Numbered from the stretch's first letter, positions 1 through 7,665 are shown. The stretch is DNA of 18,965 bases from CCY15215 sp039194995 (GCA_039194995.1 JBCCVR010000149.1:1-18965); one strand, 5' to 3'. Program-made: numbers and translations. Notes: generated from the letters alone by a model not told the origin.

Positions 1-37
1 CGAAGACTTTCTGGTATAATTCGGGAAACATTTTTTC

Positions 38-65
38 ATAGAGTTGTCGGTCTAGACAACTCTAT
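38..65. repeat. 11-bp perfect inverted repeat (hairpin) at the SPFH stop codon
   Basis: ATAGAGTTGTC (38-48) pairs perfectly with GACAACTCTAT (55-65) around the 6-base loop GGTCTA. On the plus strand it is followed by TCTTTTT, so it has the shape of an intrinsic terminator for a plus-strand transcript entering from the left edge. On the minus strand it is followed by A residues, so it does not look like a terminator for the SPFH gene, whose TAG stop (62-64) lies inside the right arm. It could also be the end of a small repeat element that took part in truncating that gene. Confidence 0.55.
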
Positions 66-706
66 TCTTTTTGGGGACGTTTGCCAAGTTCCTTTCTCCA
101 CACGCTTTTCAGCCTGCTTGTCACCCCTTGAGCGCGATCGCCCATGGTACGATAATGAGCAGCAAAATCTAACAAAGCTAAACCCGAACCGGCAATCCAA
201 CTGGTGATAGAGGGAAGAATAATATTGCGGAGATGGTTGCTAATTTCGTGGACTTGAAATAATCCGTCAGTACCGATGATTTCCCCGAGCAGTTTGCGGG
301 GATCGGCAACCTTAATACTGTAGTTACCATAAGCGCGAATGCGAACCGCTCCAAATTCGCGATCGCGCATCATAATTGGGCTAGAAGTCCCCCATTTCAG
401 GTTAGAAAAATTGCGGGTATTGAAGAAATAAACCTCGGCTTTATAGGGAGATTCAAAACCGTATTTCCAACCTTTCAGGGTGCTGAGAACGGGCAAATTT
501 CGGGTGTAGAGTTCGTAAGTTCCTTCGGTGAATTCGTCCGCAACAAAGCCTTCATTCACGAAAACGGCTTTTTGTCCGGGTCGCACGATCAGTTGCGCCC
601 CCTGTTTGATTTCGTTATTATGTCGCTCGAAGCGATAGGCGATCGTGTCGTTGCTGTTGTCCAACCATTCGATAATATCGATGAGTTGACCCTGTAACCA
701 GCCCAT
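62..706 (-). CDS. SPFH-domain (YdjI-like, virion core protein-like) protein, C-terminally truncated
   Basis: The 214-residue product matches the N-terminal SPFH/band-7 region of the cyanobacterial YdjI-like family: a start at MGWLQGQLIDIIEWLD, then RFERHNNEIKQGAQLIVRPG (26-45), EGTYELYTRNLPVLSTLKGW (61-80), FGAVRIRAYGNYS (118-130) and LLDFAAHYRTMGD (178-190). Family members usually run past 300 residues, with a helical region and often a C-terminal zinc ribbon. Here recognisable similarity ends near residue 191, and a basic tail of about 23 residues without family character replaces the rest. The break falls on a HIP1 site at 134-141. The role of the family is poorly defined; membrane or stress-body scaffolding is usually assumed. 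Probably a truncated gene, possibly non-functional. The frame after the stop stays open to the window edge. Confidence 0.75.
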   Translation of the reverse strand: MGWLQGQLIDIIEWLDNSNDTIAYRFERHNNEIKQGAQLIVRPGQKAVFVNEGFVADEFTEGTYELYTRNLPVLSTLKGWKYGFESPYKAEVYFFNTRNFSNLKWGTSSPIMMRDREFGAVRIRAYGNYSIKVADPRKLLGEIIGTDGLFQVHEISNHLRNIILPSITSWIAGSGLALLDFAAHYRTMGDRAQGVTSRLKSVWRKELGKRPQKE

Positions 707-817
707 TGATTTATTGCTCCTATTTTACTTGCGACTTCTTGTTTTTGATCCTCGGATCTACAGGTTTTGGATATCTGTTTCCAGCTTAGTGCAGTTTTTT
801 CGAGAAGGACAGGTCAT

Positions 818-846
818 TTCAACGTACGATCGCTTTGTTCTATAAT
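818..846 (+). promoter_or_regulatory. Candidate sigma-70-type promoter for the PD-(D/E)XK-like gene
   Basis: A perfect -10 box TATAAT lies at 841-846. The best -35 candidate about 17 bases upstream is weak (TTCAAC, 818-823). Transcription would start near 853 and give a leader of about 20 bases before the ATG at 873. It sits in the 166-base gap between the divergent SPFH and nuclease-like genes. Confidence 0.4.
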
Positions 847-872
847 CTGCTTCGAGTTCGTTATACATTGTG

Positions 873-1487
873 ATGTCTAAACCCTCCATTTTGCAAGCCG
901 ATCGCTCCTATACATTTCGCTCTTATTTTGAACTCCCCTACGAAGCGGAAGACATTCTGGCGGAATTTGGCTATGCTTTCGCACGCAAGCGATTATCTTT
1001 ACCTCAAAGCGATCGCCCTTTAACACAAATCCCAGAGCTTCAGCAACGGATTGAAGAAACCCTACCGTTAATTCGCCTCAGCAGTGAAGCCGCACGACGA
1101 GAAACCCTCATTGCACCCGTTCTTTTAGAGATTGCTCGCTATTGTCAATGTCAGTTAAGAATTGAATACCCTCTACAAGTTAGTAATCGCTTAAAAGGCA
1201 CCCTAGACTATCTATTGCGTAGCCAAAATCAACTCCTTGTCATTGAAGCCAAAAATGACGATCTCACGCGAGGTTTTACCCAACTGGCGGTAGAACTGAT
1301 TGCGCTGTCAGAATGGGACTCGAGTTTGACGTTTCTTTATGGAGCCGTTACGATTGGCGATATCTGGATTTTTGGGACTCTGAGACAAGAGGCGCGAACG
1401 ATCGAACAAGACGTGCGATCGCTCCGAGTCCCTGACGATCTGGAGATTCTCGTGCGGACAATCATCGGCATTTTAGAGAGAAGTTGA
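873..1487 (+). CDS. Hypothetical protein with a PD-(D/E)XK nuclease-like signature
   Basis: This 204-residue cyanobacterial protein has no assigned function. The pattern GTLDYLL (109-115), then LLVIEAKNDDLTRG (121-134), gives D111, E125 and K127 followed by a helix with Q137. This is the usual D...ExK order of the PD-(D/E)XK superfamily, and the upstream RRETLIAP segment could supply the N-terminal acidic helix. The family includes nucleases and non-nuclease relatives, so catalysis is not proven. GTG at 870 directly precedes ATG at 873; I prefer the ATG, but either fits. The gene stands alone, divergent from the SPFH gene, with a TATAAT box about 27 bases upstream. No mobile or restriction partner is adjacent. 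Confidence 0.7.
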   Translation: MSKPSILQADRSYTFRSYFELPYEAEDILAEFGYAFARKRLSLPQSDRPLTQIPELQQRIEETLPLIRLSSEAARRETLIAPVLLEIARYCQCQLRIEYPLQVSNRLKGTLDYLLRSQNQLLVIEAKNDDLTRGFTQLAVELIALSEWDSSLTFLYGAVTIGDIWIFGTLRQEARTIEQDVRSLRVPDDLEILVRTIIGILERS

Positions 1488-1563
1488 ATCAAAATCATGA
1501 AGACATTCTAAATAGATTAAAGATTTGTAAAGTCGCGGGAACAAGTGCAATCGGGCTGTATGA

Positions 1564-1589
1564 TTGGTTTGTAGACTTGGTTTGTAGAC
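1564..1589. repeat. Tandem 13-bp direct repeat
   Basis: TTGGTTTGTAGAC occurs twice back to back (1564-1576 and 1577-1589) in the AT-rich gap between the nuclease-like gene and the first sulfotransferase. Two adjacent identical 13-mers could be regulator half-sites or a simple duplication. Nothing else recognisable is in the 1488-1681 gap. Confidence 0.6.
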
Positions 1590-1681
1590 ATTGTTAACTT
1601 GCTGTTCAACGCAAATTCTCCGTAAATAGAAGAAACGCTCTTCTTAAAATTTTGCAATCGTGCCTTAATTTTAAAGATTTA

Positions 1682-3178
1682 ATGGAAGTAGATTTTGCCA
1701 AGATACTCACACCCGCAGAAGTGATAGAGCAAAGCAAGATTCTTCTTGCTGAAGTCCAAAATACCGAAATATCTTCGACCGAGTTCGCTACCCTAGAACA
1801 GTCTCTCGGACAGTTTGCACAAGATTGGGAAAAAACTTTTACTCGTTTTGGCGATCGCGATGGTGGAGAGTTAAGTTATCGCGATTTACTCATCGGTTTT
1901 CAAGAGAAAATTGTTGCAAAAGTTGATAAAAAGCTCCCTGACTCGAGTGAAGGAAGAAAAGCGATCGCGGCGATCGCTTCAGTCTTCCCCATTCCCAAAA
2001 CTCCAAAATCGAGACCCATCAATCTGCGCCTGTTGGCGAGACTTAAGCTAGGTGTCAAAACTCAACTTCACTGGAATGCTCGCTATCGGACAACCCCACA
2101 CTTTACGGAGAAGTCCCAGCAAGATCTATCATTGGCAGACAATGGAATTTTAAAATTTTTTAGTTCTCTAGCAACACCAGAAGAAGTCTGGCAAAAAATC
2201 TTATTGCGCCCCTCCTCATCAGAACCCCAGCAATCCAAACCGCAAAACTCGGAAGAATTCATTCGGATATTACAAAAAGCGATCGCCCTCAAACAACTCG
2301 AAGAAGCGTTATTCCTACCCAAGTTTGAGCGACCCATCTTTATCATTTCCGCCCCGAGAGCAGGGAGTACGCTGTTATTTGAGACCCTCTCTCAATTTCC
2401 GAACCTCTGGAGTCTCGGCACGGAAAGCCACGATATCATCGAAGCTATTCCAGAACTGCATCCCGCCACCCGAAATTATAGCTCCAATCGTTTGACGACA
2501 GACAATGCTTCTTCAGATATTGGAGAGAAGTTGCGAGAAGGGTTTACCCGAGAATTGCGCGATCGCTCTCAATCTGCCTATCTTAACCTACAGCCCGAAC
2601 AACGTCCCGCTAAGATTCGCTTTTTAGAGAAAACCCCGAGAAATGCCTTGCGAGTCTCCTTTCTCAAAGCCGTTTTTCCCGATGCGCTGTTTATCTTTCT
2701 CTATCGAGAACCAAAAGGAAATATCAGCAGTATTATGGAAGGATGGCGATCGCGTCGTTTTATTGCCTATCCCTCCCTCCCCAATTGGCCGTATCGAGAC
2801 TGGAATTTTCTATTGATCCCCGAATGGCAATCTTTAACAGAATCTTCTCTAGCAGAAATTGCTGCTCATCAATGGAAAGCCGCCAATACTTACATTCTCG
2901 AAGATTTAAAAGCAATTCCCACTTCCGATTGGTGTAGTTTAAACTATCGCGATCTCATTGGCGATCCCAAAGAAAGCATAACAAAACTCGGGAAATTTAC
3001 CGGATTGAGTTGGGATGAGAAAATAGAAGGAATTGTTTCTCAATCTTTGCCCGTTTCTCGCATGAGCTTTTCCCGACCTTCCCCCGATAAATGGCGCAAA
3101 AACGAACGAGAAATCCTCAAAGTTCTGCCTCTTGTCGAACCAATTGTTAATCTTGTAGAAAGTCAAAATCTATGTTAA
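1682..3178 (+). CDS. Sulfotransferase with a long uncharacterised N-terminal region
   Basis: 498 residues from ATG 1682. The frame is open upstream to a TTG at 1652, but MEVDFAKILTPAEV is the more natural start; no strong ribosome site precedes either. The C-terminal half is a PAPS-dependent sulfotransferase domain: the phosphosulfate loop IISAPRAGSTLLFETL begins at about 221, and the 3'-phosphate-binding segment LFIFLYREPKGNISSIMEGW lies around 336-355. It would transfer sulfate from PAPS to a hydroxyl or amine acceptor in the cytoplasm. The first ~215 residues are helical and charged and match no domain I know; they may bind the acceptor or a carrier. The stop overlaps the start of the next sulfotransferase (ATGTTAA), so the two are probably translationally coupled. 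The acceptor is unknown. Confidence 0.85.
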   Translation: MEVDFAKILTPAEVIEQSKILLAEVQNTEISSTEFATLEQSLGQFAQDWEKTFTRFGDRDGGELSYRDLLIGFQEKIVAKVDKKLPDSSEGRKAIAAIASVFPIPKTPKSRPINLRLLARLKLGVKTQLHWNARYRTTPHFTEKSQQDLSLADNGILKFFSSLATPEEVWQKILLRPSSSEPQQSKPQNSEEFIRILQKAIALKQLEEALFLPKFERPIFIISAPRAGSTLLFETLSQFPNLWSLGTESHDIIEAIPELHPATRNYSSNRLTTDNASSDIGEKLREGFTRELRDRSQSAYLNLQPEQRPAKIRFLEKTPRNALRVSFLKAVFPDALFIFLYREPKGNISSIMEGWRSRRFIAYPSLPNWPYRDWNFLLIPEWQSLTESSLAEIAAHQWKAANTYILEDLKAIPTSDWCSLNYRDLIGDPKESITKLGKFTGLSWDEKIEGIVSQSLPVSRMSFSRPSPDKWRKNEREILKVLPLVEPIVNLVESQNLC

Positions 3179-3870
3179 TTTCCTACACCCACAACTTTAT
3201 TTTCTTTCATGTTGCCAAGGTTGCCGGAACGAGCATGCGCGAAGCACTCAAAGATTATACACGAGAACCCGATAAATTTAGAATTGCTCGTCCCCCTAAA
3301 ATGATAGAAGATAAACCGAACCCTCTCTACGAAATGTGGTTTAGTTTCTTGTGGCATGCCAAAGCAAGAGACGCAGAAAAATATCTGCCATCGGAGGTTT
3401 ATCACGATTCTTATAAGTTTGCTTTTGTCCGCAATCCTTGGGACTGGCAGGTATCAATGTATAACTTTATGGTTAAAGAAAAGATTTATGCAGAGACGAG
3501 ACCTTGGGTAACATTTGAAGAATATTTGGACTGGGTTGCCATAACAGATAGACCTTATGCAAAAGGAGCAACTAAATTACAAAAAGATATTATTACCGAT
3601 CGCAATGGCAAAATCATGGTTGACTTCATTGGACGCTATGAAAATTTGTCGCAGGATTTTCAATCCGTCTGCGATCGACTCCAGATTAAAGCGACATTGC
3701 CCCATTTCAACCAATCGAGCCGAACCAAACAAGATTATCGAACTTACTATAACGAAAAAACCAAAAGCATAGTTGCAGAGATATTTCAAGAGGATATTCA
3801 ACTATTTGGCTATGATTTTGATAACGAAAATGCCGATCTGCAAACGCTGGCGATTTCTTCAGGTTTGTAA
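3172..3870 (+). CDS. Sulfotransferase family 2-like protein
   Basis: The 232-residue protein resembles the Sulfotransfer_2 (carbohydrate sulfotransferase-like) group. The 5'-phosphosulfate loop is FIFFHVAKVAGTSM (9-22) with K16, and the 3'-phosphate site is FAFVRNPWDWQVSMYNF (85-101) with R87 and S95. No signal peptide or membrane anchor is visible, so it should act in the cytoplasm with PAPS as donor. It starts inside the last codons of the upstream sulfotransferase (7-base overlap), implying coupled translation and possibly sequential or paired action on one substrate. It differs strongly in sequence from the other two sulfotransferases of the window, so it is not a recent duplicate. Acceptor unknown. 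Confidence 0.85.
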   Translation: MLISYTHNFIFFHVAKVAGTSMREALKDYTREPDKFRIARPPKMIEDKPNPLYEMWFSFLWHAKARDAEKYLPSEVYHDSYKFAFVRNPWDWQVSMYNFMVKEKIYAETRPWVTFEEYLDWVAITDRPYAKGATKLQKDIITDRNGKIMVDFIGRYENLSQDFQSVCDRLQIKATLPHFNQSSRTKQDYRTYYNEKTKSIVAEIFQEDIQLFGYDFDNENADLQTLAISSGL

Positions 3871-3972
3871 GTAGAAAAAATCCTCTAATATTTAGGTAAT
3901 ATAGCAATTCTCAAACGCATGAGGTACGGCTTGAAATCTAAAACCCTAGATATTGCAAGCTATTGCCTGTTG

Positions 3973-3997
3973 CCTATTCCCTATTCCCTATTCCCTA
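3973..3997. repeat. Heptamer short tandem repeat (CCTATTC)n
   Basis: CCTATTC is repeated three full times plus CCTA (3973-3997), preceded by the related TTGCCTGTTGCC. This is the style of the short tandemly repeated repetitive (STRR) heptamers common between genes of filamentous cyanobacteria. It lies in the 285-base gap between the sulfotransferase pair and the thioester reductase. Confidence 0.75.
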
Positions 3998-4010
3998 GCG
4001 CAAAGCGCTA
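3996..4010. repeat. 6-bp perfect hairpin TAGCGC-aaa-GCGCTA
   Basis: A perfect inverted repeat with a 3-base loop directly abuts the heptamer repeat. It is not followed by a T-run (TATTTAGG follows), so it is a poor intrinsic terminator; it may belong to the repeat element. Confidence 0.45.
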
Positions 4011-4078
4011 TATTTAGGATAGTTATTGAGGAGAATGTTTTCTATAAAATAAAAAAAAATCAAAAACCATAATTTAAC

Positions 4079-4106
4079 TTGACAAAAGTATTCCATCGAT
4101 TAAGCT
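4079..4106 (+). promoter_or_regulatory. Candidate promoter of the thioester reductase gene
   Basis: A perfect -35 hexamer TTGACA lies at 4079-4084. The -10 candidate after a 16-base spacer is poor (TAAGCT, 4101-4106). If it is used, the leader is about 40-45 bases. It suggests the reductase may be transcribed separately from the sulfotransferase pair. Confidence 0.3.
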
Positions 4107-4155
4107 AGGAGCAATAGATTCTTAGACTATTGAGACATCCTCAAGCAAATATGAA

Positions 4156-5397
4156 ATGAAATCACTTGACTTGCTCGCAGAAGCCAGACTCGATCCAGAT
4201 ATCAAGTTTGATCATTCTTTGCCTAAAAATGATTTACTCGAGTCTTGGCTGCAACCCAAATCGATACTTTTAACAGGAGCAACAGGCTTTCTCGGTGCTC
4301 ATTTACTGGCGGAATTAATCCAGAAAACGAAAGCAACTATTTATTGTTTGGTGCGCTGCGACGATTTTGCAACCGGGAAAGAGCGTATCAAAGCAAATTT
4401 AGAGCATTATCTATTATGGAACGAAGAATTTGCAAGGCGGATTATTACCATTAAGGGAGATTTAGCAAAACCGCATTTCGATTTATCTCAAGAGCAATTT
4501 GAGGAATTAAGCGATCGCATTGATGTTATTTATCATAATGGGGCGTGGGTCAACTCATTTTATCCCTATGCAACGTTAAAACCCGCTAACGTTTTAGCCA
4601 CCCAAGAAATATTACGCTTAGCCAGTTACCCAAACATCAAACCCGTTCATTTTATTTCGACAATCGGTGTTTTTTTCAGTCCCTATTATTTTGCCGATAA
4701 CCTCATCGATCGCACCATTCAAGAAACCGATCTGCCGACAGAAAAAACCTTAAAAGGAGGATACAAGCAAAGTAAATGGGTTGCCGAACAATTAATCCTT
4801 AAAGCCAAAGAAAAAGGATTGCCTGCTTGTATTTACAGACCAGGAAGAATTATGGGACATAGCAAAACCGGTATTGCTGGCAACCTTAAGGATATCTTGT
4901 ATTTGGCAATTAAAGCCTGTATTGCGATGGGTAAATTTCCCGATGTAGACACGACACTCAATATCGTGCCGATGGATTATGTCAGTCAAGCCATTGTTTC
5001 TTTATCCCAGCAAAGCGGCTCTATAGCGCAACAATCTCCGGAACAAATATCTTTTCACCTTTTAAATCCACAACCCATTCCTTGGAAAAAATTAATTCAA
5101 GAAATTCAAAGTTTAGGGTACAATCTAGAAGAGACGCATTATCAAACATGGGTCGAGGAACTGAAAAGATATGCAAAAGATCGAAACGATAAAGAACTCT
5201 ATTCAATTTCTCGACTCTTCTTTAACTCGCAAATTAAGTTATTTGCTCGTAAACCCCTCTTTGATATAGAACGAGTTCGAGACGGGTTAGCCAATACGTC
5301 AATTGCTTGTCCGACAATCGATCGCAAACTCTTATCTGTTTATCTTTCTTACTGGCATAAAATTGGCGAAATTCCAGAGAGCGATCGCTTCGATTAA
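4156..5397 (+). CDS. Stand-alone thioester reductase (NRPS R-domain/Lys2-type SDR)
   Basis: 413 residues of the extended short-chain dehydrogenase family that reduces carrier- or CoA-bound thioesters to aldehydes or alcohols with NAD(P)H. The nucleotide loop is LLTGATGFLGAHLL (38-51), followed by YCLVR and IKGDL, and the catalytic pair is Y203-x3-K207 (GGYKQSKW). YRPGRIMG and the later NIVPMDYV are typical of thioester reductase domains. The N-terminus (LLAEARLDPDI) resembles the linker that precedes reductase domains in nonribosomal synthetases, so the gene looks like an R domain that became free-standing. No adenylation or carrier domain is encoded here, so its substrate must be loaded elsewhere. 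The small ATG at 4151 is out of frame and stops at once; 4156 is the real start. Confidence 0.88.
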   Translation: MKSLDLLAEARLDPDIKFDHSLPKNDLLESWLQPKSILLTGATGFLGAHLLAELIQKTKATIYCLVRCDDFATGKERIKANLEHYLLWNEEFARRIITIKGDLAKPHFDLSQEQFEELSDRIDVIYHNGAWVNSFYPYATLKPANVLATQEILRLASYPNIKPVHFISTIGVFFSPYYFADNLIDRTIQETDLPTEKTLKGGYKQSKWVAEQLILKAKEKGLPACIYRPGRIMGHSKTGIAGNLKDILYLAIKACIAMGKFPDVDTTLNIVPMDYVSQAIVSLSQQSGSIAQQSPEQISFHLLNPQPIPWKKLIQEIQSLGYNLEETHYQTWVEELKRYAKDRNDKELYSISRLFFNSQIKLFARKPLFDIERVRDGLANTSIACPTIDRKLLSVYLSYWHKIGEIPESDRFD

Positions 5398-5413
5398 CGC
5401 GATCGAAGTTTTT
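5388..5413 (+). terminator. Candidate intrinsic terminator after the thioester reductase
   Basis: CTTCGAT (5388-5394) pairs with ATCGAAG (5402-5408) and is followed directly by TTTTT (5409-5413). The left arm overlaps the last two codons and abuts the stop of the reductase. It would separate this gene from the operon starting at 5657. The stem is only 7 bp, so strength is uncertain. Confidence 0.45.
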
Positions 5414-5553
5414 CCCGTATTTTTTCTCACATAAAATCAGAGCGATCGACATTGACTCTGAAAAATAATGAACGCCAACACCGAGCAAATCGTTAAGATC
5501 GCCCCTTGCTTTGATTCAATCGAGGCACAAAGCCATAATTTTCAGAATTTATC

Positions 5554-5583
5554 TTGCGAGAAGCTCGGGTTCTAGCTTATAAC
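5554..5583 (+). promoter_or_regulatory. Candidate promoter with inverted repeat, upstream of the chorismate lyase operon
   Basis: TTGCGA (5554-5559) and TATAAC (5578-5583) are 18 bases apart. The inverted repeat AAGCT-N8-AGCTT (5561-5578) fills the spacer and reaches the -10 box, where a repressor or activator could bind. The leader would be about 65 bases. The match is moderate and unproven. The rest of the 5398-5656 gap shows nothing recognisable. Confidence 0.3.
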
Positions 5584-5656
5584 CAGATAAGAACGGGGTA
5601 GTTTTGCAAATCGTGCCGAGTACAATCGATCCGAGGACAATTAAGGGAGCAAAAAA

Positions 5657-6241
5657 ATGCACGCCAACCAACTCGCAAACGATGCCCCTAACTTAATGAG
5701 GGCAGACTTAGATCAATCCTTAAAACGCAGTCATATCGAGCCAGCCAGCTTGAGCACTTTCCAACGGGTTCTCCTGACGACAGACGGAACCGTAACCGAA
5801 ATGCTAGAAGCCTATTTACTGGAAAATATGAAAGTGGTCAAACTGGGAGAGGGTTTGGTTTCCACGGTCAAAGAAATTCCACCTTTGAAATTGCAACGCG
5901 GTACGCCGATCGTCGAACGCAAAATCTTGTTACAAGGCAAAATCAGCCACAAAAATTTTCTCTATGCCAAATCGATTATCGTCCCTGAAAGGCTAGACGA
6001 ACACTTTCAAGATGGATTGCTAAAAACCAAAACTCCCATAGGTAAACTGTGGTTGCAACATAAAGTAGAAACTTTCAAAGAAATTATCGACTCGGGTAAA
6101 GAACCCGCCGGGAAATTAGCCGATTATTTCCTCATCAGACCGGATGATAAGATTCTCTTCAGAACATATATCGTGTTCACCGATCGCAAACCCGTGATGA
6201 TGATTACCGAAAAATTTCCCGAAACCTACTTTTGTTCGTAA
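5657..6241 (+). CDS. Chorismate pyruvate-lyase, DUF98/Rv2949c-like
   Basis: 194 residues, full length for the DUF98 chorismate lyase family. The hallmark FQRVLLTTDGTVTEMLEAYL is at 36-55, followed by a central TPIVERKILLQG strand and a C-terminal MMITEKFPETYF. Family members split chorismate into 4-hydroxybenzoate and pyruvate; in mycobacteria this starts phenolic glycolipids, and in cyanobacteria a relative serves plastoquinone synthesis. A good ribosome site (AAGGGAG) lies 8 bases before the ATG. It is the first gene of a four-gene operon, 32 bases before the aminotransferase. Its place beside an aminotransferase, a ThDP enzyme and sulfotransferases suggests a specialised 4-hydroxybenzoate supply and not the housekeeping quinone route, though the latter cannot be excluded. 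Confidence 0.85.
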   Translation: MHANQLANDAPNLMRADLDQSLKRSHIEPASLSTFQRVLLTTDGTVTEMLEAYLLENMKVVKLGEGLVSTVKEIPPLKLQRGTPIVERKILLQGKISHKNFLYAKSIIVPERLDEHFQDGLLKTKTPIGKLWLQHKVETFKEIIDSGKEPAGKLADYFLIRPDDKILFRTYIVFTDRKPVMMITEKFPETYFCS

Positions 6242-6273
6242 TCCTTCAATTTTTTTAAGAGAGCAAGAATTCA

Positions 6274-7635
6274 ATGGAACAAACCGAATCTCATGTCTTT
6301 TATCCGATGGGTTTCAATAACTCATATTCCGTCCTAGAAAGCGGTAAAGGCGTTTATGTCTACGACTCTGAAGGCAAGCGCTATCTAGATGGCATCGGTG
6401 GAACGCATGTGATTTCTATCGGGCATGGGGTTGCAGAAATTGGGGAAGCCATGGCCGAACAAGCCAAACAACTCTGCTTCGTCCATAAAGCTCAGTTTAC
6501 AACCGACGTACAAGAACGCCTTGCCGCGCGAATTGCGGACATGGCACCGGCAGAAATGAATCGGGTGGGCTTTGCAACCGGGGGATCCACGGCCAACGAA
6601 ATGGCCTGTCAATTGGCGCTGTACTACCACAAAGAACGGGGAAAACCCAGAAAAACGAGAATTATCGGACGGTGGCACAGCTACCACGGGCGCACCATGG
6701 CTACCCTTGCCGTTTCGGGGAGCATGTTCGTCCGCCGGGGACTCGTTCATAACTTTGATTTTCCTCACATTCAAGCCCCTCACTGTTACCAGTGTCCCTA
6801 CAAGCTGACTTATCCTGATTGTCAGCTTGCCTGCGCCGAAGATCTGGCCAGAACCTTAGAACAGGAAAACCCCGACACGATCGCCGCCTTCATCGCCGAA
6901 CCCATCGTCGGGGGGGCAGGGAGCGCAATTGTTCCCCCGCCGGGCTATTATCAAAAAATCCGCGAAATCTGCGATTTTTACGATATTCTCTTTATTTCTG
7001 AAGAGATCATCACTGGGTTTGGACGCACGGGGAAAAATTTCGGCATCGAACATTGGAATGTTACCCCCGATATTATTACGGCAACGAAAGCCCTCAGTAG
7101 CGGTTATGCCCATATTGGCGCAATGATCGTTCACGATCGCATCTGCCAAACTTTTAAAGACAGCACCCGCCCCTTTATCCCGATCTCGTTCACTTATGCG
7201 GGACACCCCGTCAGTTGCGCGGCGGCCCTTGCCGTACAAAATTACATCGTCGAGCATAACTTAATCGAGCAATGTGCCGAGCGGGGAGAGTACCTCAAGC
7301 GCAAACTCAAAGACCTCGCCGATCGAGAATCCTTAATCGGCGACGTGCGGGGGAAAGGGTTATTAATCGGCTTGGAATTCGTCCGCGATCGCGCCTCTCG
7401 CGAACCCTTTCCCTTTGCCAAAAAGCTCACGAAAACCATCGTCAAAACAGCTTTAGAAAATGGTCTGATTATCCGAGGTCGAAACGGTACCGGTACGGGG
7501 AAAGATGGCGATCATATTTTGATTTCTCCCCCGTTCGTGATTACCGAGGAAGAATGCGACGAACTCGTAGAGATTTTGGCAACAACCATCGCCCGAGTTA
7601 AAAAATCCCTCGACCTCACCTGTGTCGAATCATAG
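6274..7635 (+). CDS. Class III PLP-dependent aminotransferase
   Basis: 453 residues, fold type I class III (omega-type) aminotransferase, often annotated as aspartate aminotransferase family. The Schiff-base lysine is K272 in TATKALSSGYAHIGA. FATGGSTANEMACQLA binds the PLP phosphate, and GRWHSYHGRTMATLAVSG supplies the aromatic stacking region. The cysteine-rich segment APHCYQCPYKLTYPDC occurs in one branch of the family. The residue that normally contacts the pyridine nitrogen is Asp in a DE(V/I) pair; here the pair is Glu243-Glu244 (ISEEIITGFGRTG), an unusual conservative change. Enzymes of this class move amino groups between amines or amino acids and ketones or aldehydes. Second gene of the operon, 30 bases before the ThDP enzyme; ribosome site AAGAGAG. 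Substrate unknown; it may aminate the acyloin product of the next enzyme. Confidence 0.88.
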   Translation: MEQTESHVFYPMGFNNSYSVLESGKGVYVYDSEGKRYLDGIGGTHVISIGHGVAEIGEAMAEQAKQLCFVHKAQFTTDVQERLAARIADMAPAEMNRVGFATGGSTANEMACQLALYYHKERGKPRKTRIIGRWHSYHGRTMATLAVSGSMFVRRGLVHNFDFPHIQAPHCYQCPYKLTYPDCQLACAEDLARTLEQENPDTIAAFIAEPIVGGAGSAIVPPPGYYQKIREICDFYDILFISEEIITGFGRTGKNFGIEHWNVTPDIITATKALSSGYAHIGAMIVHDRICQTFKDSTRPFIPISFTYAGHPVSCAAALAVQNYIVEHNLIEQCAERGEYLKRKLKDLADRESLIGDVRGKGLLIGLEFVRDRASREPFPFAKKLTKTIVKTALENGLIIRGRNGTGTGKDGDHILISPPFVITEEECDELVEILATTIARVKKSLDLTCVES

Positions 7636-7665
7636 AGCCTTAAAAAAAGTAGGATAAAAGCAACT

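Noticed and set aside
1..31. Start of another minus-strand gene at ATG 29-31 (MFPELYQKVF)
   Set aside because: Only ten codons are visible before the edge and there is no clear ribosome site; it may equally be the continuation of the frame after the SPFH stop.
38..72. Firm call of an intrinsic terminator
   Set aside because: The T-run is on the plus-strand side, but no plus-strand gene is visible to the left within the window.
1652..1681. TTG start ten codons upstream for the first sulfotransferase
   Set aside because: ATG 1682 gives a natural N-terminus; the upstream codons show no ribosome site or family similarity.
6385..7257. Minus-strand open frames of 132 and 133 codons inside the aminotransferase gene
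   Set aside because: They mirror the strongly supported aminotransferase frame, have no family character and no ribosome sites.
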